DNA of 64,000 bases from Crateriforma spongiae. GTDB lineage: Bacteria > Planctomycetota > Planctomycetia > Pirellulales > Pirellulaceae. This document shows positions 35,305 to 44,564 of the stretch, piece by piece (positions within the stretch are counted from its first letter, which is position 1; each line of letters starts with the position of its first letter). The stretch lies in contig NZ_JAAXMS010000002.1 of assembly GCF_012290005.1 (NCBI RefSeq), positions 372,001 through 436,000 on the forward strand, in the 5' to 3' direction. A program made the translations under genes and the position numbers. The notes under the pieces are model-generated. The model did no database searches, had not been told where the DNA came from, and saw nothing but the letters and a program-made list of their open reading frames with translations.

Positions 35305-36750
35305 TCAGGTCGCGGAAGCTGATGGAACCTGTCGCAACTGCAACGTATCGATGATCTTACCCTCGGCCAGCGCATTGGTGATCACGACCAACCACTGGTC
35401 GGGAACACACCATTGATTCTTGCTGAGGATCTGTAACGCGTTTTGAATTGTCTTTTCTGGATCCTCGTCGAAGTCAATCAGAAATGGTTCGACGCCCCAG
35501 GGCAACAACAACTGGTGGAAGGTAATCGGCAGATCGGTGAATGCATAAATCGGAACGTCACGGGCTTTCAACGCCCCCAACACGTACGCCAGAAATCCAC
35601 TTCGTGTGAAGACCACGATTCCCGAATTGCCCAGTTCAGTCGCCAGCGAAACCGATGCACGTAGCATTTTCGATTTCGGTTCGTGCAAGACGATCCGCTT
35701 ATTGATCGGTGTTGATACCGATGGTTCGATACTGCCGACAATGCTTTTCAAAGCTTCCACGGACTCCAGCGGATACGATCCCGTGGTGGTTTCGCCCGAC
35801 AACATGATTGCGTCGGCCTGTTCACGAATCGCGTTGGACACATCACTAATTTCGGCACGCGTGGGAATCGGTGCATGAATCATCGATTCCAACAAATGGG
35901 TGGCAATGATGACCGGTTTACCTTCCATCTGGCATGCACGGACCAATTGCGTCTGCACCAGCGGCAACCGGTGGTATTCGATTTCAATGCCCAAGTCACC
36001 ACGAGCCACCATCACGCCATCAGCGGCACAGATGATTTCGTGCATGTTTCGCACGCCCGCCTGGTCTTCGATCTTGGCGACGATCCGAGCCTTGCTTCCC
36101 AGTTCGTCCAGATAGGCTTGAAGGGTTCGGATGTCTTCGGCCTGTCGCACGAACGACAATGCCACGAAGTCAATCCCTGCTTCGACGCCGGCCTGCAAAT
36201 CTCGCTTGTCTTTTTCCGTCAAGGCAGGCAATTTGACTTGAATCCCCGGCAAATTGATGTGCCGTCGTGACCCCAGCGTTCCCGCTGTCAGCACCTCCAT
36301 CACGACTTTGGTGTCATCGGTTTCCAAGACGCGAAACCGCAACAAACCACTGTCGACCAAAACGGTCGCACCGACGGAAACATCGGCGGGCAAATCGCGA
36401 TAGTTGACACTCACACGATGCACACCGTCATCGCACGATTGCGGCGGATCCACATGCAACTCCAAACGGTCGCCGCATTTCAATTCGACGGGTTGATCCA
36501 CCGGACCGGTACGAATTTCGGGGCCCTTCACATCCATCATCACGGCGACTTGACGGTTCACGGCATCAGAAGCCTCACGGATCCTTGCGATGACTTCCCC
36601 GACCCATTCGACCGAACCGTGCGCCATGTTCAGCCGCACCAAGTCGACGCCGGCACGAATCAATTCACGCAACATTTCGGGCGACTCGGTGGCAGGGCCG
36701 ACGGTCGCAACAATCTTGGTATGCCGGTAGGGGCGATGGACTGAATTCAT
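35305..36750 (-). CDS. pyk: Pyruvate kinase
   Basis: The 481-residue protein catalyses the last step of glycolysis, phosphoenolpyruvate plus ADP to pyruvate plus ATP, in the cytoplasm. Motifs include TKIVATVGPATESP at the N-terminus, VRLNMAHGS, MMDVKGPEIRTG, the catalytic Lys in IVAKIEDQAGV, the metal-binding Glu/Asp region GVMVARGDLGIEI, and TRAEISDVSNAI. The usual ATQMLESM reads ATHLLESM here, a mild change. The C-terminal domain covers about 355-481. The start is the ATG at 36748-36750, which gives the standard N-terminus; the frame is open 16 codons further. It appears monocistronic. Confidence 0.95.
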   Translation of the reverse strand: MNSVHRPYRHTKIVATVGPATESPEMLRELIRAGVDLVRLNMAHGSVEWVGEVIARIREASDAVNRQVAVMMDVKGPEIRTGPVDQPVELKCGDRLELHVDPPQSCDDGVHRVSVNYRDLPADVSVGATVLVDSGLLRFRVLETDDTKVVMEVLTAGTLGSRRHINLPGIQVKLPALTEKDKRDLQAGVEAGIDFVALSFVRQAEDIRTLQAYLDELGSKARIVAKIEDQAGVRNMHEIICAADGVMVARGDLGIEIEYHRLPLVQTQLVRACQMEGKPVIIATHLLESMIHAPIPTRAEISDVSNAIREQADAIMLSGETTTGSYPLESVEALKSIVGSIEPSVSTPINKRIVLHEPKSKMLRASVSLATELGNSGIVVFTRSGFLAYVLGALKARDVPIYAFTDLPITFHQLLLPWGVEPFLIDFDEDPEKTIQNALQILSKNQWCVPDQWLVVITNALAEGKIIDTLQLRQVPSASAT

Positions 36751-36990
36751 GCGAAAGAACAACGAATGGCGGATCAGGGCGAAGAAAGACCCACGCATTC
36801 TGGCGCGACACGCGACTGCGACAACATCGCAGGAATTCAGCGAACGGCACCGTCGCCTAAACCTGCCTCCGATGCCGTCTTTGGACCCCTTACCAAGATT
36901 GACTCTGTGAATACGCTGCCAAAAGCTACGCAGCAGTTTTCAGTCGCATCACACCGCAGAAGCCGAACAAAATCGCGATCGACGGACGAA

Positions 36991-38529
36991 TCAAACCCAA
37001 AAATCTCGATCTAAACTGCGATAGCCGATCGCTTCAGCCAAGTGTTCTTCGCGAATGCAATCGCTGCCGTCGACATCGGCGATCGTGCGAGCCACACGCA
37101 AAATCTTGTCGTGTGCCCGAGCCGACAGCCCCATCTCCTCCACGCTGGACCGCAACATGGTCTGGCAAGCACTGGTCAGCGCACAGTGCGTGCGGACTTC
37201 GGGGCTGGTCATCTGTGCGTTGTACCGAGACGCCTTTCCGTCGAAGCGAACGGCTTGGACCTGACGTGCACGTTCGACATCCTGTCGCATTTGTTGACTG
37301 GATGTGCCATCGGCCGATTGGGATGACAATTCATCGAAGGGGACTGCGGGGACTTCGATATGCATGTCGACGCGATCAAGTAGCGGACCGCTGATCTTAC
37401 CGACGTAGCGTTCAATTTGTGGCGGTGTGCAATTGCAGCTTCGGCGCGGATCACTGCGATAACCGCAGGGACAAGGGTTGGCTGCGGCTATCAACATAAA
37501 GTCGGACGGAAATTGGCTGCTGGACAGCGCCCGGCTGATCGTTACGACGCCGTCTTCCAAAGGTTGTCGCATGACTTCCAGCGTCTTGCGATTGAACTCC
37601 GGCAATTCGTCCAGAAACAAAATGCCATTGTGCGCTTTGCTAATCTCGCCAGGTGCCGGCGGGCTTCCGCCGCCAACCAAACCCGCGTCGCTGATCGTAT
37701 GGTGGGGACTTCGAAAAGGCCGCTTGGCAAGCAGCGGCTGGCCACTTGGAAGCTGGCCCAAAGCACTATAGATGCGTGTCGTTTCGATTGATTCCGCGGC
37801 GGTCAATTGCGGCAAGATCGTCGGCATTCGCTTGGCCAACATCGTCTTTCCCGACCCAGGCGGACCGATCATCAACAGGTTGTGTGCGCCGGCGGCGGCC
37901 AGCGTCATCGCACGTTTGGCCATTTCTTGGCCGCGGACGTCGGCAAAGTCTAAATCGTAGACGCTGAATTCATCGAACAATTCGTCCACACGACTGGGCT
38001 GTGGTGCGATGTCGATCTCCCCGGCAAAAAAAGCGACGGCTTGTGCGAGGCTGTCGACCGGAATCACTTCCAATTCATCGACCACCGCCGCTTCCTCGGC
38101 GTTTTCACGGGGCACCACCAAACCGGTGATTCCACACTTGGCCGCTTCGATGGCGATGGACAGAGCACCTTTGATCCGACGCGTGTGCCCTTCCAAAGCC
38201 AGTTCACCGACGATCGCGTACTGTTCCAAACGATCGGTGGCCAGTTGCCCGCTGCCGGCAAGCACTCCCAACGCCACGGGTAAATCGAATGACGCGGCCT
38301 GTTTGGGCAGATCACCCGGGGCCAGATTGATCACGATTCGATCATGCGGGCGGGTGAACCCGCTGTTGACGATCGCACGTTCAACACGGTGCGTCGATTC
38401 TTTCACCGCCGTGTCGGGCAGTCCCACGAGAATCGTCTTAGGCATCGCGGCCGGCGAAATGTCGACTTCCACATCGACCGGTTTGGCTTCGATTCCCAAC
38501 AGCGTCAAGGTCTTCAGTCGCGCCAGCAT
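36991..38529 (-). CDS. comM: ComM/YifB-family Mg-chelatase-like AAA ATPase
   Basis: This is a full-length 512-residue member. The N-terminal Lon-like domain contains VEVDISPAAMPKTILVGLPD and GDLPKQAASFDLPVALG. The chelatase domain has Walker A IGPPGSGKTML near residue 223, the RSPHHTISDAGLVGGG motif, Walker B GILFLDELPEF, and the CPCGYRSDP cysteine loop. In naturally competent bacteria ComM acts as a helicase that promotes branch migration during integration of DNA. In several bacteria comM is also a preferred site for genomic islands. A broken second copy of its start and Walker A region lies at 45722-45814, on the far side of the accessory block that begins just upstream of this gene. Confidence 0.95.
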   Translation of the reverse strand: MLARLKTLTLLGIEAKPVDVEVDISPAAMPKTILVGLPDTAVKESTHRVERAIVNSGFTRPHDRIVINLAPGDLPKQAASFDLPVALGVLAGSGQLATDRLEQYAIVGELALEGHTRRIKGALSIAIEAAKCGITGLVVPRENAEEAAVVDELEVIPVDSLAQAVAFFAGEIDIAPQPSRVDELFDEFSVYDLDFADVRGQEMAKRAMTLAAAGAHNLLMIGPPGSGKTMLAKRMPTILPQLTAAESIETTRIYSALGQLPSGQPLLAKRPFRSPHHTISDAGLVGGGSPPAPGEISKAHNGILFLDELPEFNRKTLEVMRQPLEDGVVTISRALSSSQFPSDFMLIAAANPCPCGYRSDPRRSCNCTPPQIERYVGKISGPLLDRVDMHIEVPAVPFDELSSQSADGTSSQQMRQDVERARQVQAVRFDGKASRYNAQMTSPEVRTHCALTSACQTMLRSSVEEMGLSARAHDKILRVARTIADVDGSDCIREEHLAEAIGYRSLDRDFWV

Positions 38530-38566
38530 CGTCGCCCCAAACCCTCAAGTGCGTCACAAATGTCCA
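38522..38566. repeat. 45-bp direct repeat, comM-proximal copy
   Basis: This segment covers the first eight bases of comM and its upstream leader. It matches 45770-45814 in the same orientation at 44 of 45 positions; the only difference is 38551 (g) against 45799 (t). Weaker similarity continues for another 15 bases. The two copies bracket about 7.2 kb. Confidence 0.85.
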
Positions 38567-38933
38567 CCAACAATGTGGCGAGCCCTCGTCCGAGAATCAA
38601 CCGGTGAACAGAATTGGGGCCAACTAGTCGTTGGGCGGCTCGGTTGGGCCCGCTTCACGCACGAAGGAGCCCCGTGAGGTGCTCTCGTTTGCGCGGGCGC
38701 CGCTTCGGTATCAACACCCCTGGCAGTCGCCCCGCTTGGAAGCAGTTTCCTCTCCATCTCGTCCGAGATTTCGAGAAGAGTGCGGCGCAGCGATTTTGCT
38801 AAGGCGCTGGAGTCAATGCACCCGCACGCATGAGGAAAGCTGCAGAAGTTGCATCGGTCTAAATCACCTCGGTCGCGTGGAAGCAGAGTGCCTTGGTTGC
38901 GTCCGCCAGATCGCCGATGCATCGGTTTCGCCG
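38530..38933. other. 404-bp intergenic region upstream of comM
   Basis: The first 37 bases are the duplicated comM leader. The rest contains a minus-strand frame with a short amphipathic-looking stretch near 38750-38850, but no recognisable gene. It may hold remnants left by insertion of the accessory block. Confidence 0.45.
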
Positions 38934-39902
38934 TTAGGGCTTTGCTGGTGCGGCAATGTTTATGTAGGCATGCACATGTGGCGAACCGCGGAAGTGCCAT
39001 ATGAATGACGGACCTTCGATCCGCCACATGTCCCATACTCGGTCGTCGTCAATGTCACCCTGCTGGTAGAACGACATCCGCAGAGAGTCGAATCCACCGG
39101 CCGCTTTCATCGCTTCCATCGCCTCCCCAACGTCTTCAGCGCGGAACGGTGACAGCAGGTACTTGATCGTTTCCTCCACCAGTTGTTGCTGGTCCGACGA
39201 CATGGCGGCAACGCGGATACCGGTGAAGTCACCCGCACTTCCCTGAATTCTGACTGCCGTTTCGCGTGGCGCTCGGGGGACCAATGCCTGCTGCATTTGC
39301 GCGGGATCGAGCGCTTTGAAAACCTCGTTTACCTGCTTGGTGTGCCGGTAGTACATGTTCGCGGACGGATCTGCTTCGCCATGCCCGTAGACGATCGGCC
39401 CCCCGAAAGCCGCCTTATCGTGGTATGCCCCGTCCGCCCGCAGCGTCAGGTGCCGGCCTGTCATTTCCCATTGGAATCGTCCGTTGTCGGGGTCACCGAA
39501 AATGGCGACGCTAAACTCCTCGACTCCTCCGATGTCATCGTCCATCTGCCGGGTGAATCGTTCGTAGCCGTCTTCGTTGGTAATGTTCCTGAGGATCTGA
39601 TTGATGAGTTCTCGCTGTTCGTCGGAGTAGAATTCGTCGCCGATTCTTGGTTCAGTTATGTTCCAGTTCGCATGGATGCGTTGCTGGCGAGGGTCGCCGA
39701 AGGGGAAACACAGCGTCAACAACTGCCTATCGGTTAGCGACGCGTAAAACTCTTGGACGGCACTCGCAGCCGAATTTGCTTCTGCCATCGCGGCGCGGAG
39801 ACGGTCCACGTCGGTCAAAGCAGGCAGAGCGATACCGGCAGCTGCGCCTGCTGTTCGGATAAATCCGCGTCGGTTCAGTCGGTCATCGGATTTCAGGTTC
39901 AT
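38934..39902 (-). CDS. Tat-exported DUF3500 protein
   Basis: The protein has 322 residues. A twin-arginine signal (LNRRGFIRTAGAAAGIA) lies at the N-terminus. The body matches DUF3500 (PF12006): FYASLTDRQLLTLCFPFGD, a conserved region around RRHTKQVNEVFKAL-like YRHTKQVNEVFKALD, and the C-terminal FIWHFRGSPHVHAYINIA, which is rich in His. No activity is established for this family. It is the last of three secreted proteins read on the minus strand below the kinase/sigma pair, 62 bp after the EF-hand gene. Confidence 0.85.
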   Translation of the reverse strand: MNLKSDDRLNRRGFIRTAGAAAGIALPALTDVDRLRAAMAEANSAASAVQEFYASLTDRQLLTLCFPFGDPRQQRIHANWNITEPRIGDEFYSDEQRELINQILRNITNEDGYERFTRQMDDDIGGVEEFSVAIFGDPDNGRFQWEMTGRHLTLRADGAYHDKAAFGGPIVYGHGEADPSANMYYRHTKQVNEVFKALDPAQMQQALVPRAPRETAVRIQGSAGDFTGIRVAAMSSDQQQLVEETIKYLLSPFRAEDVGEAMEAMKAAGGFDSLRMSFYQQGDIDDDRVWDMWRIEGPSFIWHFRGSPHVHAYINIAAPAKP

Positions 39903-39964
39903 GGAGAGTCTTACTTTGTTAAGGTGTTGTCAAATGCAATAGGTCATTTCCGCGGGTGACCACG

Positions 39965-40573
39965 TCATTCGGGCCTCTCAGCTCGCGGTCGGCCCGGCCC
40001 ACCACGCTGAGCAAACGCCTCGGCGAATTCTGTGAGCTCCTGCCGGTTGAGTTGTCCATTGCTATCGGCATCAAATGACATCGCGAGTTGTACCATTCGA
40101 GTCGGGCTAATCTCATCATCGTCGTCGTCGCGGCCGCCGCGCCGTCTTCCGGCAGGCGGAGCCGATGCTGCCACTTCTGCGGTCATTTCGGCCAACTCTG
40201 CTCGATCCACTAAGCTGTCCTTGTCTTTATCAGCCGACTTCAAGATGAGACGCATTCGATGGGGAACCTCATCAGCCGAGAGTTTTCCGTCTTTGTTTTT
40301 GTCAAATCCCATCAGTTGCTTGGCTAGCTCCGCGCCGCCATCGACTCCCCTTGCAGCGGCCATCTCAGCAACGCTGACTTGCTTGTCGCCGTTTGCGTCC
40401 ATCCCGCGTATCCGCTGTGCGCCTTGGTCGATTTCGTCGAACGAGACGGTTTGGTTGTAATCGGTGTCGAGCAATTGCAAGATCTCATCGTCGTCGATAC
40501 CTCCCTGTTGGGCATGTACGTGGATCTGGAAGCCGAAAACCAACAATACAATCACAAGCTTCTGAATCTTCAC
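39965..40573 (-). CDS. Secreted protein with five EF-hand loops
   Basis: The protein has 202 residues from a GTG at 40571-40573. The signal peptide is MKIQKLVIVLLVFGFQIHVH followed by AQ. Five calcium-loop candidates follow: DTDYNQTVSFDE, DANGDKQVSVAE, DKNKDGKLSADE, DKDKDSLVDRAE and DADSNGQLNRQE. Loops two, three and five are canonical; loops one and four deviate at the sixth position. A basic-acidic linker (RRRGGRDDDDDE) separates loops four and five. It should bind calcium outside the cytoplasm. Its start region and signal peptide closely resemble those of the next gene upstream, at both DNA and protein level. Confidence 0.85.
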   Translation of the reverse strand: MKIQKLVIVLLVFGFQIHVHAQQGGIDDDEILQLLDTDYNQTVSFDEIDQGAQRIRGMDANGDKQVSVAEMAAARGVDGGAELAKQLMGFDKNKDGKLSADEVPHRMRLILKSADKDKDSLVDRAELAEMTAEVAASAPPAGRRRGGRDDDDDEISPTRMVQLAMSFDADSNGQLNRQELTEFAEAFAQRGGPGRPRAERPE

Positions 40574-40741
40574 ATCAACAACCGTTTAGTTTATATGATT
40601 AGTGCCACTTACGAATCACATCTAGGTGACGGCGCCAGAGCAGAGCGTCTTTGGTACGGAAGTACGAACGTTGAAATAGGTCCTGAGTGACTCTTCTGCT
40701 TGTTGAAGAGCCGCTGGCTTCAATGTGACGCACGGTCGTCG

Positions 40742-41377
40742 TCAATCAGTCACTAAATACAGCATTGGAGCGTTCTTCCTATCGCCATCGAACGACACGG
40801 CATCACGCTCACCTTCTCCGGAGATGATGAACACCAGAGCATTCCCTTCCACCCAATCCGTTTGATCAACGACCTCCTGAATCAAAGCCGACAGATCAGG
40901 AGTCTGTGGTTTCTCATCCCGCGCTCGTTTCGGGTCCCAAGGCTCTGGCGACCAAGTCACTGATTCTTTGGTGAGCTCACGTGACGAAATATTCTTTGCG
41001 TCTTTCTTGAAGGACTCGGCGTCGGGTGAAAGCTCTGCGCGAATCGTCAGTGTGGTCGGCTTAGATTTGATTCGATTTCCCTCCATTGTGAATTGAACGA
41101 ATGCCCGTTCGATCTTTCGTTCGTTGTGCATGCGGATGCCATCGAACCGAATTCCAATCTTTGCGGCTGACTCGAACCCCGATAGCTGGCCCAGATCAAG
41201 GTCTTCATTGGCCAGGTCTACCTCACCGTTCGTTCCTTCTTCGGCGTCATCCTCGGACCGGCTGACATAGTAGTTGTCTAATGCCGTATCGTCGTCCGCA
41301 GCCATCACTATTTGGGCAAACGTGTCTAGTGACCAAACCAACGCAACAAATAGAATCAAAAGCTTTTGAGTCTGCAC
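40742..41377 (-). CDS. Secreted DNRLRE/CBM96-like domain protein
   Basis: The protein has 211 residues from a GTG at 41375-41377 and a signal peptide (MQTQKLLILFVALVWSLDTF followed by AQ). The body has the pattern of DNRLRE-type carbohydrate-binding or structural modules: YVSRSEDDAEE, EVDLANEDLDLG, IGIRFDGIRM, AFVQFTMEG, ISSRELTKESVTWSPEPW, and TPDLSALIQEVVDQTDWVEG with a terminal APMLYLV. This domain usually follows other enzymes in extracellular proteins; here it stands alone. It lies first in the set of three secreted proteins, 168 bp before the EF-hand gene and 283 bp after the kinase gene on the same strand. Confidence 0.8.
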   Translation of the reverse strand: MQTQKLLILFVALVWSLDTFAQIVMAADDDTALDNYYVSRSEDDAEEGTNGEVDLANEDLDLGQLSGFESAAKIGIRFDGIRMHNERKIERAFVQFTMEGNRIKSKPTTLTIRAELSPDAESFKKDAKNISSRELTKESVTWSPEPWDPKRARDEKPQTPDLSALIQEVVDQTDWVEGNALVFIISGEGERDAVSFDGDRKNAPMLYLVTD

Positions 41378-41660
41378 AACAAGGACCTCTCGTTTTGGAA
41401 AGTTAGAACCGCATCACAAGCAATTCTTGCCGGCTGGGCAAGGACGCGGATTGTCTCGCTACCGATATACGGGCGCTGGATAAATTATCTACACGGATTT
41501 TGGTTTTTCCCTCGCAAGTCACCGAGACAGGCCCTGCTTCAAATCGCTTGAACAACAATTGCCTGCTGTGGATGCTGCCGGTTTGCGGCCGACATACCGT
41601 GATTTCGCGGGTACGATGGAGCAAGTTGCTCTCGAATCGCTAAACAAGAAACCCGGTCGA

Positions 41661-44564
41661 CTACTCCGGTGGCTGAGTCGAATTGGTCGACGCTGTGTGA
41701 CCCAATCTTTCCTGAACATCAGCCAACCGCGCGAGGAATTCGACCCGCACGGGATGGCCGTTGGATTCGCTGGCTCGAATTTCTAGCCGTTCAAACTCAT
41801 GAATCCCCGCCTTGAGCACGGCGAGCGCTTCCACCAGGTTTTCTTGCTGATTGCCGGACGCCTCGGCCAGGAGCAAATCTGCCGTACGATCGTAGACTTC
41901 GATCACCGATTTGAATGATACGTTTGTGATCGAGTCAGGCCGAGCGTCACGACAAACTTGAGATGCCCGGCGATAGACAGGCAACTGAGCACTACGTCCA
42001 CCAAGGCGACGATGCAAGGTTGCCAATTGGCGAAAGAGCTTCACATGTGCTACCAGGTACTGCGGAACGTTGGGATGCTCAGCCCGTAAATCTGAGATTA
42101 AGGATTCCGCCGTTTCCAGCCGATCGATGTACGCCCGGATTGCATCACGATCAAGCCACGGCGAGTTCACCCTCCCGATCGCATGTGCCGAACTCAAGGC
42201 GAATCGATAGTCCGGGTTTTCAGGAAACTCTTCGACCAATGGGGTCAATATCTCGATCGCATCGAGGCGGGGTTGTCGGCCTTGCGGATAAGCCGAGATC
42301 CAAAGCTCTTTGGAGTTCTCCATATAACACATTGCCAACAGACGCCGGTAATCTGGCGATTCAGGATAATCCTTGAGAAGCTGTCGAAGCGTTTCGGCTG
42401 CCCTTTGCAGCAGCACTTCTCGGTCGGGGGCTCGACTACTGAATCGAGCTGACTCTTCGATGCTTTCTGTTTGTTGTCTGTCCCTTCGAATGCCGGCGAT
42501 GTCATCGGCCGACTCAGTCAATTGTCGCTCATGGTCCCCGTCATGACTTTCATGGCGCCCGTCACTGGGTTGGTCACCCAACAAGTAATACGTGTGAGCC
42601 AACTCATATCGAACCTCGGGCGGGGAGTTGGCTGTAGCGATCGGTTCGAGCAACAGACGAGCCGCCTGGAACTCTGCTAAACCATGGCTCCGGTCATGTT
42701 GTTGCGAATTTTCGGGGAGCGGCGTTCGCTGCCGACGGAGATGATGGGCGCAGATGCCCAACTGGTTGTGAACTGCGGCCAGCCGCGCGACTAAGGTCGG
42801 TGACGGATCGGTGGTTATAAGATGGCGATAAAGTTCCGCGGAGCGGCGGTAGGACGATGCAGCGATCTCGACCTGACCTAGGCGTTGGCGGATATCGCCA
42901 ATCCGGTGGTGCGCTTCGGCCAGCCGTTGTCCGTACCGTTCGTCGGTTTGTCCGGATTCCGCGAGCCGGCCGTAGAACGTGAGCATCTTTTCCAATAGGG
43001 CAGCGGTTTGTTTCCTGGGAATGGGAGCTGCAGGAGGCGCACTCTCCAAGTCGGACGAGTCGACGAATTCGTCCGGATTCACCATCGGCATCGGCGCGAG
43101 AGTGTGAAAGATCTCGTCCAGCGCGTCGAAGGCCGACTCGGCAGTTTCGTCAGCCTTGTTGCGCTGTTCGATGGCCTCTTGCCGAGCCAGGTTAGTACGA
43201 TAGTACGCAGTCGTTGAAACAGCAGCGACAGCAACGACCAGAGCCGCGGCGACACTTCCAAGAGTCGCAACGGCAGGATTGCGGCGGCTCCATCGCCAGA
43301 AATGCTCGAATACGCTTGTACGCTTCGCGAGAATGGGGCGATCTTCACAAAACCGTCGCAGGTCCTCCGACATCTCCGCAGCCGTCTGGTACCGTTTGGC
43401 TGGTTCGACGTCCATCGCTTTGACGATAATTGTCCCAAGATCCCGTGGTAGGTCCGGTCTGATCTCACTTGGACGAGCCGGCTTCAGACCACCGCCGTGT
43501 GTAAGCGTCTGTGCCAGCTCTGCTTCGTCATAGAATGGTCTCAGTGTCGCCAACTCGTAGAGCGTAACGCCCAAGCTGTAGACGTCACTGCGATTGTCGG
43601 CGGCTCCAGCAAGCTGTTCGGGCGCCATGTAGCGCAATGTTCCCACGACATCGCCGGGCCGGCTGATCCCCGCTTGGTCAGTCGACTTGGCCAACCCGAA
43701 GTCAGCGACCGAAACCTCTCCGTGCGAATCTACCAGCAGGTTGGAAGGTTTGATATCGCGATGCAAAATCCCTTGGTCATGGGCATACTGTAACGCCGTA
43801 GCCACTCGATGAGCGATCCAAGCAACCGATTGCCAATACGCCCGGTCGGATCTACGCGGCCTACCTGCCGAGGGGATGGAGTATCCAGCGTTACAAGCGC
43901 TCCCGTCGGCTTCGCCCGCAGCATCTTGTTGGGCAACGCAAAGCGTTGACGCTTCTTCGCTGCGTTGGATCAGCCGGTGGGCGACCGAAGTTAAACTCAC
44001 AGTGGGACTGTCGGTCTGTGAACTCGGCGCAGTGTCAGCGCGCAGATCGTCGATCACTTCGTCCAAACCGACGCCGCGGACCAGCTGCATCACGTAGTAG
44101 TAATAACCATCGTCAACCCCCACACCCAGTACCGGAACGATGTTAGTGTGGTGGAGGCTAGCGGCAGTTCTCGCCTCTCGTTGAAAACGAGCCAGTGCCT
44201 GCTCATTTTCTAATCGACCTTTGGGCAGGACCTTAACCGCGACAGTGCGGCCCAATGATTCCTGGACCGCTTCGTAAACGATGCCCATTCCCCCGCGACC
44301 AATTTCACGCACGATTCTCAGATCGCCCAATTGTTTGATTCCAACCGGCCCAAACATTGTTGGCGGCGCGTCCGGACTGTTTTGGTTCTTCAACTCCTCC
44401 ATCGCTAGGATGGTGAGCAGCAACTCGCGCAACTCGGGCCCACAATCCGGATTCCGCGCGACGTAGTCATCGAGGGATGGATTCTCGCCGTCCCGCAACT
44501 TCTCGGAAAATTCTGCGGCCAGCGCTTCCACGCGGCTATGCTCAGTCGCTTCTTCGGGCATCAT
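41661..44564 (-). CDS. Membrane Ser/Thr protein kinase with C-terminal TPR-like region
   Basis: The protein has 967 residues. The Hanks-type kinase domain covers about 80-400: glycine loop IGRGGMGIVYEA, catalytic Lys in VAVKVLPKG, HRDIKPSNLL near 268, the DFG motif in VADFGLAKS, and GTLRYMAPEQL. An insertion of about 60 residues (Ser/Thr-rich, ending before YWQSVAWIAHRV) interrupts the N-lobe/C-lobe junction. One transmembrane helix lies near 435-460 (VAAALVVAVAAVSTTAYY). Residues 480-960 form a helical repeat region like TPRs that should lie outside the cytoplasm. The ATG overlaps the sigma factor gene end by 23 bases, so both are cotranscribed. It probably senses an external signal and acts on the ECF sigma factor. 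Confidence 0.9.
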   Translation of the reverse strand: MMPEEATEHSRVEALAAEFSEKLRDGENPSLDDYVARNPDCGPELRELLLTILAMEELKNQNSPDAPPTMFGPVGIKQLGDLRIVREIGRGGMGIVYEAVQESLGRTVAVKVLPKGRLENEQALARFQREARTAASLHHTNIVPVLGVGVDDGYYYYVMQLVRGVGLDEVIDDLRADTAPSSQTDSPTVSLTSVAHRLIQRSEEASTLCVAQQDAAGEADGSACNAGYSIPSAGRPRRSDRAYWQSVAWIAHRVATALQYAHDQGILHRDIKPSNLLVDSHGEVSVADFGLAKSTDQAGISRPGDVVGTLRYMAPEQLAGAADNRSDVYSLGVTLYELATLRPFYDEAELAQTLTHGGGLKPARPSEIRPDLPRDLGTIIVKAMDVEPAKRYQTAAEMSEDLRRFCEDRPILAKRTSVFEHFWRWSRRNPAVATLGSVAAALVVAVAAVSTTAYYRTNLARQEAIEQRNKADETAESAFDALDEIFHTLAPMPMVNPDEFVDSSDLESAPPAAPIPRKQTAALLEKMLTFYGRLAESGQTDERYGQRLAEAHHRIGDIRQRLGQVEIAASSYRRSAELYRHLITTDPSPTLVARLAAVHNQLGICAHHLRRQRTPLPENSQQHDRSHGLAEFQAARLLLEPIATANSPPEVRYELAHTYYLLGDQPSDGRHESHDGDHERQLTESADDIAGIRRDRQQTESIEESARFSSRAPDREVLLQRAAETLRQLLKDYPESPDYRRLLAMCYMENSKELWISAYPQGRQPRLDAIEILTPLVEEFPENPDYRFALSSAHAIGRVNSPWLDRDAIRAYIDRLETAESLISDLRAEHPNVPQYLVAHVKLFRQLATLHRRLGGRSAQLPVYRRASQVCRDARPDSITNVSFKSVIEVYDRTADLLLAEASGNQQENLVEALAVLKAGIHEFERLEIRASESNGHPVRVEFLARLADVQERLGHTASTNSTQPPE

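Noticed and set aside
38554-39036. 160-codon minus-strand frame upstream of comM with an amphipathic stretch
   Set aside because: It overlaps the DUF3500 gene end and the duplicated comM leader, and no domain or good start is visible.
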